A stretch of 64,000 nucleotides of DNA from an uncultured Pelagibacteraceae bacterium (lineage in GTDB: Bacteria; Pseudomonadota; Alphaproteobacteria; Pelagibacterales; Pelagibacteraceae), in contig CACGUE010000001.1 of the NCBI GenBank assembly GCA_902576115.1, positions 1 to 64,000 of the forward strand, given 5' to 3'. This document shows positions 47,735-58,231 of the stretch, piece after piece. Both the position numbers and the translations under genes were made by a program. The notes beneath the pieces are model-generated. The model had not been told where the DNA came from and did no database searches. It worked only from the letters and a program-made list of their open reading frames with translations. The stretch's first letter is position 1; every line of letters begins with the position of its first letter.

Positions 47735-48936
47735 GGAGATGGACCTGTTGGAATTTCGATTTTTAAACCTCTTACAATTTCATTTTTAAAGTCATACATT
47801 GGTAAGGTACATATCTCACCTTTATGAATTTTATTATCATTGCAATTAACATCCACTATTAATCCTGGTTTATGTTTTGTAGAATTCATTAAAACTATTC
47901 CAACACCACATTTTTGAAAAGGTGACCAAGTGCTTGATGTAATTTTTCCAATTATTTCATTATTAAATTTTATGTAAGTTCCTTTTAAACCTGTTCCATT
48001 TTCTACTCGTATTCCCCAACATCTTTTTTCTTTATCAGCGGTCATCAATGCTGATTTTCCAATAAAATAATTTTTTTTTAAATCGACATACTTACCTAAA
48101 CCAACATCATATGGATTTGTTTCATGATTAAAGTCTTGCCCAGCTGATAACAAGCCAGACTCTATTCTTTTACATCTGAAACCAGGGGTGCCTGTGAGTA
48201 TCATTCCCATTTTTTTTCCTTCTTCAAGAATATAATCCCCAACTTTTTCAGTATTATTATTTTTTCTAAAATAAATTTCCCAACCAAGCTCATTACTAAA
48301 TCCCGATCTACTTATGATTAATTTTTCATTTAGTATAGTAATTTCTTTCCAATCAAAATATTTCCAATTCTCAGGAAAAGTCTCTTTACTTAAAACTTTT
48401 AAAAGATCCATAGATTTTGGTCCCTGAATTTGACTTACCCAAACGTCTGGGTCAGATATTTTTACATTAAGATTATCAATGTGCGCTTTATACCATGAAA
48501 AAAGATCACCATCAGCTTGAACAAACCAGAATTTATTTTCTTCAAGTTTTAGTAAAACTCCATCTGTAAGCATGCCTCCATCATTGTAACAAGCGAATTG
48601 ATAAGAGCACCTTCCTACTTTTACTTTTGAGATATCTCTTGTGAATATTTTTTGTAAAAGTTTTTCTGCATCAGGACCAGATATTTCATATGGATGTTCT
48701 CCAGTATGACGAAATATTACTTCTTGTCTTACTTTCCAATACATTTCTTCAGCTGTTGCATGTGAAAGCACCTCTGGATTTAATCTTCCAGCATAAAAAG
48801 AATACTCTGGATCGTAAGGAAGTTCTTGATAAGCTAGAGGATGTATTCCTACAGTTCTTGCTAGTTCAACAACTTTATTATCATTGGATTTTAAAGGTTT
48901 TACCGAAAATCTGACTTTGTTTAATTCGTTTTGCAT
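47713..48936 (-). CDS. GcvT-like aminomethyltransferase family protein
   Basis: FRHTGEHPYEISGPDAEKLLQKIFTRDISKVKVGRCSYQFACYNDGGMLTDGVLLKL; IQGPKSMDLL; ISRSGFSNELGWEIYF; RIESGLLSAGQDF. Confidence 0.85.
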   Translation of the reverse strand: MQNELNKVRFSVKPLKSNDNKVVELARTVGIHPLAYQELPYDPEYSFYAGRLNPEVLSHATAEEMYWKVRQEVIFRHTGEHPYEISGPDAEKLLQKIFTRDISKVKVGRCSYQFACYNDGGMLTDGVLLKLEENKFWFVQADGDLFSWYKAHIDNLNVKISDPDVWVSQIQGPKSMDLLKVLSKETFPENWKYFDWKEITILNEKLIISRSGFSNELGWEIYFRKNNNTEKVGDYILEEGKKMGMILTGTPGFRCKRIESGLLSAGQDFNHETNPYDVGLGKYVDLKKNYFIGKSALMTADKEKRCWGIRVENGTGLKGTYIKFNNEIIGKITSSTWSPFQKCGVGIVLMNSTKHKPGLIVDVNCNDNKIHKGEICTLPMYDFKNEIVRGLKIEIPTGPSPWSGIKK

Positions 48937-49077
48937 TTATAAATTTAGAAAAAGTGTATATTAATTAAAATATCTATTCAATTAGTAGATGAATCACTAC
49001 ATTTTGCATGTTGTTATCTAGTTCTGGAATTGTTATCTTTTTGATAATTTAAACAACTAAAGAAAAAGAGGGAACTT

Positions 49078-50565
49078 ATGAAATACATACTTAAAGTTTT
49101 TTCAGTGACTTTTATGTCTCTGATATTATCTTTTTCTATTGCCAATGCATCAAGTGGAGTATTTAAAGTATCACATGATCTTGGATTTGGAAAAGATACT
49201 AACTTAGATGCCATAACAAAAGGGCGTTTATTTCAAGTTGTCATCAAAACACAAAATAGATTAGTAAGACCTGATATGAACGGTGTTCCATCACCTTCAT
49301 TATCAACAGATTGGAGCGCTAATTCTGATGCAACTGAATGGACATTTAATTTAAGAAAAGGAATATATTTCCATGATGGATCAGCATTTGATGCTCCAGA
49401 TGTAAAATATTCTCTAATGAGAGCTAAAGATCCTGATATTGGATCTCCGGTCAGAAAAAGTTTGAATGTAGTTGAAGATATTGAGGTGGTTGATCAGCAT
49501 ACTGTTAAAATGAAGCTATCAACTTCATTTGCTGACTTTCCACTATTATTAACTGACTATAGATTAAGAATGATACCTGAAGGATCAGGAGATACTATAG
49601 GACAAACTGGAGTTGGTACTGGACCATTCATGGTAGATAAATTTGATCCAGAAGGAACTACAATTCTAAAAGCTAACCCAGATTATTGGGAAGGTGCACC
49701 AGGAGTTGCGGAAGTTCATGTCATTGCGATTCCAGATGCTCAAGCAAGAATTCAAGCGCTTTTAACAGGTCAAATTGATATGAACAGATATGTTCCTTTC
49801 AATCAAAAAAAGATATTTGATAGTAATTCTAAATTTACAACAACTGTAATTCCAACTGGAAACTGGAGAGGTGTGGTTATGAGAACTGATACTGCTCCTT
49901 TTGATAATCCTAAAGTCAGAAAAGCTTTTAGGTTAGCAGTTGATAGACAAGAACTTGTAGATCTAGTTATGGGCGGCGCAGCAACTGTTTCTTGTGATAC
50001 TCCTGTAATGCCATCTGATCAATACCGTTTACAAATGGATTGTCCTCAAAATATTAGTAAAGCAAAAAATTTACTAAGAGAAGCGGGATTTCCAAATGGA
50101 ATTGAATTGACTGTTTACCCAGCAACTTTAGAACCAACTTGGCCTACAATTGCAGAAGTCGTTCAGCAGCAAGTAGCAAAAGCTGGAATTAAAGTTAATA
50201 TTGAAATGGTACCATCTAAAGGTTATTGGAATGAAGTATGGATGAAAAAACCGGTTTCAATGACACGTTGGAATCAAAGACCAGCAGACACAATCTTGCA
50301 TGAAGCTTATCATAGTGGAGCTAAATGGAATGAGTCTTACTTCAAAAATGCTGACTTTGATAAAAATTTAGCTAATGCTAGAAGTGAGTTGGATTTCAAT
50401 AAAAGAAAGAAAGCATATCAAAATGCTCAAATGACTTTATGGGAACAAAGTGGAACAATGATCCCATACCACGTATCTAGACTTGTAGTTACTTCATCAA
50501 AAGTTAAAAACCTTGATGCTGTAGATCACTTTTCTATACAGTGGCATAAAGTTAAAGTTGACTAA
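49078..50565 (+). CDS. Peptide/nickel-type ABC transporter substrate-binding protein (SBP family 5, DppA-like)
   Basis: Signal peptide; PSLSTDWSANSDATEWTFNLRKGIYFHDGSAFDAPDVKYSLMRAKD; GTGPFMVDKFDPEGTTILKANPDYW. Confidence 0.9.
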   Translation: MKYILKVFSVTFMSLILSFSIANASSGVFKVSHDLGFGKDTNLDAITKGRLFQVVIKTQNRLVRPDMNGVPSPSLSTDWSANSDATEWTFNLRKGIYFHDGSAFDAPDVKYSLMRAKDPDIGSPVRKSLNVVEDIEVVDQHTVKMKLSTSFADFPLLLTDYRLRMIPEGSGDTIGQTGVGTGPFMVDKFDPEGTTILKANPDYWEGAPGVAEVHVIAIPDAQARIQALLTGQIDMNRYVPFNQKKIFDSNSKFTTTVIPTGNWRGVVMRTDTAPFDNPKVRKAFRLAVDRQELVDLVMGGAATVSCDTPVMPSDQYRLQMDCPQNISKAKNLLREAGFPNGIELTVYPATLEPTWPTIAEVVQQQVAKAGIKVNIEMVPSKGYWNEVWMKKPVSMTRWNQRPADTILHEAYHSGAKWNESYFKNADFDKNLANARSELDFNKRKKAYQNAQMTLWEQSGTMIPYHVSRLVVTSSKVKNLDAVDHFSIQWHKVKVD

Positions 50566-50577
50566 AAGTATTTAGAT

Positions 50578-50606
50578 AAAGGCCGCATATAAGCGGCCTT
50601 TATTTT
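50578..50606 (+). terminator. Intra-operon hairpin terminator after the dppA-like gene
   Basis: AAAGGCCGC-ATATAA-GCGGCCTTT stem followed by a T-rich tract. Confidence 0.88.
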
Positions 50607-50650
50607 ATTTCTATTTAATTTATTTTTGTTAAAAAGTTCTGGTTAATCTT

Positions 50651-51607
50651 ATGCTTTTATTAATTTTAAAAAGAATTGGACTAGGGCTTATCACTTTATT
50701 TATAGTATCATTAATTACATTTGTAGGTGTTGAAGTTTTACCTGGTGATGCATGCACAACATATTTAGAAAGAGAAGCTTATGGAGCAGCTCTTGATGCT
50801 TGCATAAAAAGACTTGGTCTAGATGTTCCTGCTTATGAAAGATACTTGGATTGGGCATCAAATGTTGTAAGAGGTGATTTTGGATACTCTTTAAGTGGAG
50901 AAATGCCAATTAATGAAGTACTAGGTCCAAGAGTTAAAAACTCCTTAGTTTTAGCCTCTGTTTCAATACTTATAGGAATTCCTTTAGCAATTGTACTAGG
51001 AATAATAACTGCTCTTTGGAGAGATAAGCTTCCAGATATTATGATCTCAACTATCACAATTTTTTCAATGACTATTCCTGAGTTTATTAGTGCTACTTTA
51101 CTTATTTTAATTGTTGCAATTTGGCTTGGTTGGCTACCAGGCATCGTGATTATACCATCGGATGCGACTTTTTATGAATTACTCTCGAATATAATTTTAC
51201 CTGTTGTTGCAATTTCAATGATTATGACCGCACACATGGCAAGAATGGTACGTTCAAGTGTAATTCAAGTTATGGCTAGTGATTATGTGCAAATGGCAAT
51301 TTTAAAAGGTGTTCCATATTGGAAAATGATATTTAGACATGTATTACCAAACGCATTATTACCAGCAATAAATGTAGTGGCGTTAACAATTGCTTGGTTA
51401 CTAGGTGGTGTTGTTGTTACAGAAGTTGTTTTTAATTATCCAGGCTTAGGCAGACTAGTAATTGAGTCTATATCAAATAGAGATTTACCTGTTGTTCAAG
51501 CATTAGCAATAATATTGGCATCAATCTATGTGGGAATAAATTTGATAGCAGATTTAATGACACTCATGCTTAATCCAAGATTAAAAAGTTTACAGATAAG
51601 AAAGTAA
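50651..51607 (+). CDS. dppB: Peptide-type ABC transporter permease (DppB-like)
   Basis: DppB-like: LDWASNVVRGDFGYSL, HMARMVRSSVIQVMASDYVQMAILKGV, GVVVTEVVFNYPGLGRLVIESISNRDLPVVQ. Confidence 0.9.
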   Translation: MLLLILKRIGLGLITLFIVSLITFVGVEVLPGDACTTYLEREAYGAALDACIKRLGLDVPAYERYLDWASNVVRGDFGYSLSGEMPINEVLGPRVKNSLVLASVSILIGIPLAIVLGIITALWRDKLPDIMISTITIFSMTIPEFISATLLILIVAIWLGWLPGIVIIPSDATFYELLSNIILPVVAISMIMTAHMARMVRSSVIQVMASDYVQMAILKGVPYWKMIFRHVLPNALLPAINVVALTIAWLLGGVVVTEVVFNYPGLGRLVIESISNRDLPVVQALAIILASIYVGINLIADLMTLMLNPRLKSLQIRK

Positions 51608-51608
51608 A

Positions 51609-52502
51609 ATGGAGAGTAATTTAATTACAGAAGATAAACAAAAAAATAAACTAGAAAAGGCTTTTGAGATTTTAAAGACTATGGCCTCCAAGCCTTCTGG
51701 GTTGATTGGACTTACAATTGTATTATTTCATGTAATCTTAGCATTAATAAGCCCTTACATTGCACCATACGATTATAAAGCAATTAGCCCAAATACCATG
51801 TTACTTGCACCTTCAGCTGAACATTGGTTTGGAACAGATAGCTTGGGTAGAGATGTTTTTACAAGAACAATACTTGGAGGTCGAACAGCTCTTACGGTAA
51901 CTTTCTTTGGATCACTTATAGCTCTTCTATGGGGAGGTTTACTTGGAATTTTTTGTGGTTTAGTCGGAGGTAAAATTGACGATGTTGTAATGAGAGTTGT
52001 TGATGCGTTTCTTTCTATCCCTTGGATACTAGCAATGTTATTAATTGTTTCTCTTTTAGGAACATCAACAGAAGTTTTAATTCCTGCACTAGGTTTTTTT
52101 TATGGTAAAGGAATAGTAAGAGTTGCTAGAGCTGCTACCCACGATGTTATTGCTAAAGACTTTATAGTTTCAGCCAGAGCTAGAGGTCATAGCAACATGT
52201 CTATTATTTGGAATGAAATTATTCCAAATGTTAGAGATGCTATATTAGTGGAAGGAGCAATGAGATGGTCTTGGATGTTATTAGGATTTAGCTCATTGTC
52301 ATTCTTAGGTTTTGGTGTAAGTCCACCAACGCCTGATTGGGGTTTGATGATATCCAATGCTAGAGGATTGATGTCGTTTGCATACTGGTCTGTAATTGCT
52401 CCAATAGTAGGATTAAGTTCGTTAATTATTGGAATAAATTTAACTGCTGATGCATTTGCAAAAGCTTTAGGAATTGATCGTTCAACAAAGGCACCTGTTT
52501 AA
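51609..52502 (+). CDS. dppC: Peptide-type ABC transporter permease (DppC-like)
   Basis: AEHWFGTDSLGRDVFTRTILGGRTALTV; FIVSARARGHSNMSIIWNEIIPNV; LGFGVSPPTPDWGLMI. Confidence 0.9.
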   Translation: MESNLITEDKQKNKLEKAFEILKTMASKPSGLIGLTIVLFHVILALISPYIAPYDYKAISPNTMLLAPSAEHWFGTDSLGRDVFTRTILGGRTALTVTFFGSLIALLWGGLLGIFCGLVGGKIDDVVMRVVDAFLSIPWILAMLLIVSLLGTSTEVLIPALGFFYGKGIVRVARAATHDVIAKDFIVSARARGHSNMSIIWNEIIPNVRDAILVEGAMRWSWMLLGFSSLSFLGFGVSPPTPDWGLMISNARGLMSFAYWSVIAPIVGLSSLIIGINLTADAFAKALGIDRSTKAPV

Positions 52503-54530
52503 ATGAATGAAATAATTGAAAGTGTAAAAAATTTATCAATCGGATTTAACAGTCAGAAGGGCAAACAAATTTCAATACTTAGAAATGTTTCAACCAATAT
52601 AAAAAAAGGAGAGACAGTAGGGATCGTAGGGGAGTCGGGTTCTGGAAAAAGCACATTAGCACTTGCTATGATGGGCTACATAAAACAAGGCTTATTTCCT
52701 CTTAAGGGTGAATGCCTCTTTAAATCTGAGGATTTATTGAAGATGAGCAGTAGACAGCTAGAAAAAATTAGAGGTAGAAAAATTGCCATGATACCTCAAA
52801 ATGCAGGACAAGCATTAACACCAAATTTAAAAATTGGATACCAAATTGATGAAGCATTAAGATTACATACAGATCTAAACAAAACAGAGAGAGATAAAAA
52901 AATTTCAGAGTTACTAAATAAAGTTAGACTTCCTTCACCAGAAACTATGGCTTTTCGTTATCCTCACGAGCTTTCTGGAGGACAGCAACAAAGAGTGGCT
53001 GTTGCAATGGCATTAGCTGGCAAACCAGATTTACTTTTATTAGATGAGCCAACTACTGGATTAGATGTTACAACACAAGCGCATGTATTAGAACTATTAA
53101 GATTTATAGCTAAAGATACCGGAACATCTATGATCTATGTTAGTCATGACCTTGGAGCTATAGCACAAGTCAGTGATAGAATAGTTGTAATGTATGCGGG
53201 AGAAATTGTTTTAGAAGGACCAGCAAGAAAAATATTAAAGGAACCTATTCATCCTTATACTTATGGATTATTAAAATCGATACCTAAACTCTCACTAGCT
53301 GGACTTCCAGCTTCTATGCCGGGAAGCCAACCTCAGCCTGGAAGTATAAATGAAGGTTGTAGTTTTTATGATAGATGTAACTTAGCAACTGATCATTGTA
53401 AAAAAAATTCACCAGATCTGGAACATATTAAAGAATTAGATACCAATGTCAGATGTTTTAATCATAAAGAATTAATAAATCAAAATAATAATTTACAAAC
53501 TTCAATAACAAAAAAATCAAATAATAGTGAAGCAAAAGAAGTTTTAAAATTAAAGGATGTTTCAATTAGTTATGCAAAGCAGAAATTTTTTGATCAATTA
53601 TTAAATAAAATCTCTGATCAAAACCCAACAGTTAAAGATATAAATATAGATATAAAAAAAGGAGAGACTATTGCTTTGGTAGGGGAGTCTGGAAGTGGTA
53701 AATCTACTATCTTAAAATCAATTGCTGGTTTACTAAAAACAAAAGATGGTCAAATTAAATTTGAAAATGATCGTATATTATCTTCTGATTTAAAAATGAG
53801 AAATTCAAATGATCTGCGAGCAATACAACTTATATTTCAAAATCCAGACGAGTCATTAAATCCAAACCACACAGTTGAGCAAATACTTTCCCAACCTTTA
53901 AAGTTGTATTTTAATTTATCAGGAGAAGAATTAAAAAAAAATATAATCGATCTACTAAAAAAAGTAAGGTTAGGAGAATTTTATATGTCAAGATATCCTA
54001 GACAATTATCAGGTGGTGAGAAACAAAGAGTTGCAGTTGCAAGAGCATTTGCTGCTAAGCCAGATATAATTTTGTGTGATGAGGTTACATCAGCTTTAGA
54101 TGTTTCGGTTCAAGCAGCTGTTTTAAACTTATTACAACAATTAAAAGAAGATCTAGGAACAACCTACGTATTTGTTTCTCATGATCTGGCTGTTGTTAGA
54201 GCAATTAGTGATAGAGTTGCAGTTTTATATCAAGGAAGATTATGTGAAATCGGTCCTTCTCAAAATGTCTACAAATTTCCATCACATCCATATACTGAAG
54301 TATTATTAGGTGCTGTTTTGGAACCAGATCCAGATATAAAACCAAAGTTAGTAGCTGAGGATATAGTAGAGGAAAAACCCCCTGAAAAAGGCTGTTCTTT
54401 TCAAGGAAGATGCCCTAGGAAAATAGGTAATATTTGTAATTCAGAGGTTCCACCGTGGCAAATAGGTGAAAATGGTAACGCTATTAGATGTCATATTAAT
54501 ATTGAAGAATTAGCAAGTTTACAGCAGTAG
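52503..54530 (+). CDS. Peptide-type ABC transporter ATP-binding protein, fused DppD-DppF
   Basis: Two complete ABC cassettes: GESGSGKSTLALAMMG...LSGGQQQRVAVAMALAGKPDLLLLDEPTTGLD and GESGSGKSTILKSIAG...LSGGEKQRVAVARAFAAKPDIILCDEVTSALD. Confidence 0.93.
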   Translation: MNEIIESVKNLSIGFNSQKGKQISILRNVSTNIKKGETVGIVGESGSGKSTLALAMMGYIKQGLFPLKGECLFKSEDLLKMSSRQLEKIRGRKIAMIPQNAGQALTPNLKIGYQIDEALRLHTDLNKTERDKKISELLNKVRLPSPETMAFRYPHELSGGQQQRVAVAMALAGKPDLLLLDEPTTGLDVTTQAHVLELLRFIAKDTGTSMIYVSHDLGAIAQVSDRIVVMYAGEIVLEGPARKILKEPIHPYTYGLLKSIPKLSLAGLPASMPGSQPQPGSINEGCSFYDRCNLATDHCKKNSPDLEHIKELDTNVRCFNHKELINQNNNLQTSITKKSNNSEAKEVLKLKDVSISYAKQKFFDQLLNKISDQNPTVKDINIDIKKGETIALVGESGSGKSTILKSIAGLLKTKDGQIKFENDRILSSDLKMRNSNDLRAIQLIFQNPDESLNPNHTVEQILSQPLKLYFNLSGEELKKNIIDLLKKVRLGEFYMSRYPRQLSGGEKQRVAVARAFAAKPDIILCDEVTSALDVSVQAAVLNLLQQLKEDLGTTYVFVSHDLAVVRAISDRVAVLYQGRLCEIGPSQNVYKFPSHPYTEVLLGAVLEPDPDIKPKLVAEDIVEEKPPEKGCSFQGRCPRKIGNICNSEVPPWQIGENGNAIRCHINIEELASLQQ

Positions 54531-54587
54531 TTATGACATTTATTTTATTTCCTACTCAGTCTCAATTTAATATAAGAAATCTTCTTT

Positions 54588-56810
54588 ATGAAAATAAATA
54601 ATGTAGTTGTAATTGGATCTGGAACGATGGGGAGCGGTATAGCTGCACATTTGTGTAACGCAAATGTTCCTGTCACTTTATTGGATTTAACTACAGAAAT
54701 TAGTCAAAAGGCTAAAGAGAGAATAGGAAAATCTAGACCTCCTTTGTTAATAGATAAGTCAAAATTAGATAATATCCACGTAGGAAACATTGAAGAAGAC
54801 TTTGATGTGGTTTCGAATGCAGATTGGATTGTAGAAGCTGTTGTAGAAAGAATAGATATAAAACATGATATTTATGAAAAAATTTTTAAACATAGAAAAA
54901 AAGGATCTGTTGTTTCGTCTAATACTTCATCTATTCCAATAAGCGTTCTATCAGAAAAATTATCTGATCAAGACAAAAAGGATTTCTGCATAACTCACTT
55001 CTTTAATCCTGTTAGATACATGGATTTACTGGAAATAGTAAAAAGTAATGAAAGTGATTTAGATAAAGTTAAACTTTTAAAAGACTTTTGTGAAATAGAC
55101 TTAGGTAAAGGCGCAATTATCTGTAATGACACTCCAGGATTTTTAGGTAATAGAATTGGAGTTTATGCAATGCAAATTGCAATGACAGAAGCATTTAATA
55201 TGAAACTTAGTGTAGAGGAAGCCGACGCTGTCTTTGGCAGACCAATGGGTATACCTAAAACTGGAGTATTTGGATTGTATGACCTAATTGGTATTGATTT
55301 AATGGCAGATGTATTAAAAAGTTTTATTAAAGAATTACCTAAAAGCGATCCATTTCAACCCGTAGCAAGAGAAATGCCACTTGTAAAAAAATTAATAGAT
55401 ACTGGATATACTGGTAGAAAAGGAAAAGGTGGATTTTATAGAATGAATAAGGAGGGTGGTAAGAAAATTTTAGAGGCCATCAATCTTGAAACTGGGAAAT
55501 ATTCTCCCTCAAAAAAAATAGATATTAAATCTGAAAAAGTTGATTTAAAAAAATTGATTAATCGTGGAGATAAATATGGAGATTATGCTTGGTCAGTAAT
55601 TTCTAAAATAATAAAATATTCTTCTTCATTAGTTCCAGGTATTACAGATAAGTTTAATGACATTGATGAAGCAATGAGACTTGGCTTCAATTGGTCTAGA
55701 GGGCCTTTTGAAATGTTAAAAGAAATTGGAGTAAATAATTTTTTTCAAAAAATTGATAATTTTGAGGGAAATAAATTTTTAGAAAATTTATCAAAATCCA
55801 AAGATGAAAATTTTTATGGTGAGAGACAACAATATACTGAAATTGAAACTTTAGGAAAAATTAAACCAAGAGCCCTTAAACTTGATAAAAATAATTCTGC
55901 TGAAATTTACAGATTTCCTGAATTTAACATTGTCGAATTTACAACTAAAGCAAACGCTTTGGATTACGATTCGATGGACTCATTAAAAAACGCTACAGAC
56001 AAACCATTGATAATTATTAATGAAAGTATGCAGTTTTCTGCTGGTGTTAATTTAACATATACTATGAATTTTGCAGATAAAGGTGACTTTAAATCAATAG
56101 AAAAATTTGTAGGTTATTTTCAAGAAACATGTAAACACTTAAAATACTCAAAATTTCCAGTAGTTTCAGCACCATCAGGTCTTACACTTGGAGGGGGTTT
56201 TGAAGTTTTAGTACAAAGTAACTTTGTTGCTTCGCATACAAATATTGTTGTTGGATTAGTTGAAACATTGGTTGGTTTGGTTCCAGCCGGAGGAGGATGT
56301 AAAGAAATGTTATGGAGATGGTCTCAAACAGAAGAGGCAAAAAATGACCCAGATTTTGCACCTTTAAAAGTTTTTGACATCATTGGTTATGCAAAAACCG
56401 CAACATCTCCAGTAGAAGCCGAACCTCTAAAGTATTTAGTCCCTGAAAATAAAAAAATTATGAGCAGAAATAGTCTATTAAATGAAGCAAGAAAAATTTT
56501 GGATCAAAATAAAGAATTTACTCCTCCAAAAGAATGCACATTTAATTTATCTGGTAAATCTTTAAAAGACAAAATGGTTGGTATGTTAGAAAAACTGTAT
56601 AATGATAAAATTATATTAGATCATGGAATGATGGTTGGATCAGAGCTAGCAAATGTTTTAAGTGGTGGTGATACAACTATAGATAAAACTCTTACAGAAG
56701 ATCAGTTGTTTAAATTAGAGTTAGATGCTTTCATGAAATTAATTGAGACAAGTAAAACCCAAGATAGAATTAAACACACATTATCTACTGGAAAACCTCT
56801 AGTTAACTAA
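54588..56810 (+). CDS. Bifunctional 3-hydroxyacyl-CoA dehydrogenase/enoyl-CoA hydratase (FadN-like domain order)
   Basis: N-terminal VVIGSGTMGSGIAAHLCNA, THFFNPVRYMDLLEIV; C-terminal crotonase-like FSAGVNL, LTLGGGFEVLVQSNFV, GLVPAGGGCKEML. Confidence 0.9.
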   Translation: MKINNVVVIGSGTMGSGIAAHLCNANVPVTLLDLTTEISQKAKERIGKSRPPLLIDKSKLDNIHVGNIEEDFDVVSNADWIVEAVVERIDIKHDIYEKIFKHRKKGSVVSSNTSSIPISVLSEKLSDQDKKDFCITHFFNPVRYMDLLEIVKSNESDLDKVKLLKDFCEIDLGKGAIICNDTPGFLGNRIGVYAMQIAMTEAFNMKLSVEEADAVFGRPMGIPKTGVFGLYDLIGIDLMADVLKSFIKELPKSDPFQPVAREMPLVKKLIDTGYTGRKGKGGFYRMNKEGGKKILEAINLETGKYSPSKKIDIKSEKVDLKKLINRGDKYGDYAWSVISKIIKYSSSLVPGITDKFNDIDEAMRLGFNWSRGPFEMLKEIGVNNFFQKIDNFEGNKFLENLSKSKDENFYGERQQYTEIETLGKIKPRALKLDKNNSAEIYRFPEFNIVEFTTKANALDYDSMDSLKNATDKPLIIINESMQFSAGVNLTYTMNFADKGDFKSIEKFVGYFQETCKHLKYSKFPVVSAPSGLTLGGGFEVLVQSNFVASHTNIVVGLVETLVGLVPAGGGCKEMLWRWSQTEEAKNDPDFAPLKVFDIIGYAKTATSPVEAEPLKYLVPENKKIMSRNSLLNEARKILDQNKEFTPPKECTFNLSGKSLKDKMVGMLEKLYNDKIILDHGMMVGSELANVLSGGDTTIDKTLTEDQLFKLELDAFMKLIETSKTQDRIKHTLSTGKPLVN

Positions 56811-57446
56811 TAACTTTAGATTTTTAATATAATCAGGTTTTAATACATAAGTTGATTTATTTCCCACTTTAATTTTTTTTAAAGAGTCCATCCCTGCAAT
56901 TACTCTTCCAATTGGAGTGTACTCACCTTGATATATTGGTATATCTATTAATGTAATAAAAAATTCACTATCTTCTGTGTTGAATTGATCTTTCCTAGCA
57001 AAAGCTACAGAGCCAGCATTAAATAAAAAATTACCACTAAGCTCAGATTTAATTGTTCCTAAACCAGACTTACCAGTTCCTACTTTAGAATAATTTAGAT
57101 TAGATATATTTCCATATTCAATATCTCCAGCTTGTATCAAAGTATTTTCTATTACTCGGTAAAAAGTTGAACCATTATAGGAACCTCTATTTATTAACTT
57201 CTTAAATCGATTTACAGCTTTAGGAGCAATTTTAGGATCTAATTCTATTAGAACGTTACCGCATTCAACTTCCATGATAGCAATATTCTGCTTATCTTTA
57301 AAATCTATCTTATTTAAATCGATTTTTTTTACAAAAAGACATTTATTATTTAATATATAAAATGAACCTAAAGTTAAAATAATGAGTAGAATTAGAAAAA
57401 TAAATAATATTTTTTCAGATAGCGATGGTTTAATTTCTTTTATCAT
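56799..57446 (-). CDS. Cyclophilin-type peptidyl-prolyl cis-trans isomerase, N-terminally membrane anchored
   Basis: IELDPKIAPKAVNRFKKLINRGSYNGSTFYRVIENTLIQAGD ... SEFFITLIDIPIYQGEYTPIGRVIAGMD. Confidence 0.88.
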   Translation of the reverse strand: MIKEIKPSLSEKILFIFLILLIILTLGSFYILNNKCLFVKKIDLNKIDFKDKQNIAIMEVECGNVLIELDPKIAPKAVNRFKKLINRGSYNGSTFYRVIENTLIQAGDIEYGNISNLNYSKVGTGKSGLGTIKSELSGNFLFNAGSVAFARKDQFNTEDSEFFITLIDIPIYQGEYTPIGRVIAGMDSLKKIKVGNKSTYVLKPDYIKNLKLLVN

Positions 57447-58178
57447 TCAAAAAATAAACTTTTCATCTATTTCTTTAAGACCATTAATTAAGAATTTTTT
57501 CTTCTTAGTTAAAATATTATCTTTTCTAATTAATAAATCTATTTCTTTAAAGTTTGTTTTTAACAATGAATAAATTTCAGCCATATCTTCTTCAGCTGTG
57601 CTCATTGAATATTCTGTTAAAAAGCCTTTCGTAATTTCTAAATCTAAACCTAATAAATCAGTGCATGTAGAACATGATGCATAAGAAAAATCTTTATTAT
57701 TAAGTTCACTCCATTTATTTTTTTTAAAAAGCTCAGGAAAACTGTTATCAATCATATGAAATATTTCATGGTGGATCATTCTTTCAAAATATTTTCGGTT
57801 AAATTTTAAGTCTAAAATTAAAGTCCTGAATTTATTATCTGGTATACCTCCCGTATTAATGCCTGAAATTTCTAAGTTTTTGCAAAGAACTACAAATTTC
57901 AAATTTATTTTCCTTAAGAAATTTGAGTTATAATCCCTCAGATTATTTTGAATTGTATTAAATTCAAGATCCAAATCACTGTTATTTATGCCGTTACATT
58001 TAATATTATTTGTATCACCTATTACAAAACCTCTTTTCGATACCAAATATTTGATACCATTTAAATTATCAACCTTATGAACTTCTAAATTAGGAATTTT
58101 AATCAAATTATATATTGCATCTGCATTTACATAAGAAAAATTAAAAAATAATAGAAATATTAATATAATGTATCTCAT
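57447..58178 (-). CDS. Secreted putative zinc metallopeptidase
   Basis: Signal peptide and HExxH motif in MIHHEIFHMIDNSFPELF. Confidence 0.65.
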   Translation of the reverse strand: MRYIILIFLLFFNFSYVNADAIYNLIKIPNLEVHKVDNLNGIKYLVSKRGFVIGDTNNIKCNGINNSDLDLEFNTIQNNLRDYNSNFLRKINLKFVVLCKNLEISGINTGGIPDNKFRTLILDLKFNRKYFERMIHHEIFHMIDNSFPELFKKNKWSELNNKDFSYASCSTCTDLLGLDLEITKGFLTEYSMSTAEEDMAEIYSLLKTNFKEIDLLIRKDNILTKKKKFLINGLKEIDEKFIF

Positions 58179-58231
58179 TTTAATAATTTTGATGATATTA
58201 GATATAAAATGAATGTGATAGGATTTATTTA

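Noticed and set aside
48937-49077. Possible riboswitch in the intergenic region between the GcvT-like and dppA-like genes
   Set aside because: I looked for glycine-riboswitch-like motifs because of the GcvT-type gene but saw no recognisable conserved core; ordinary AT-rich divergent promoter region. A covariance-model search (Infernal/Rfam) would settle it.
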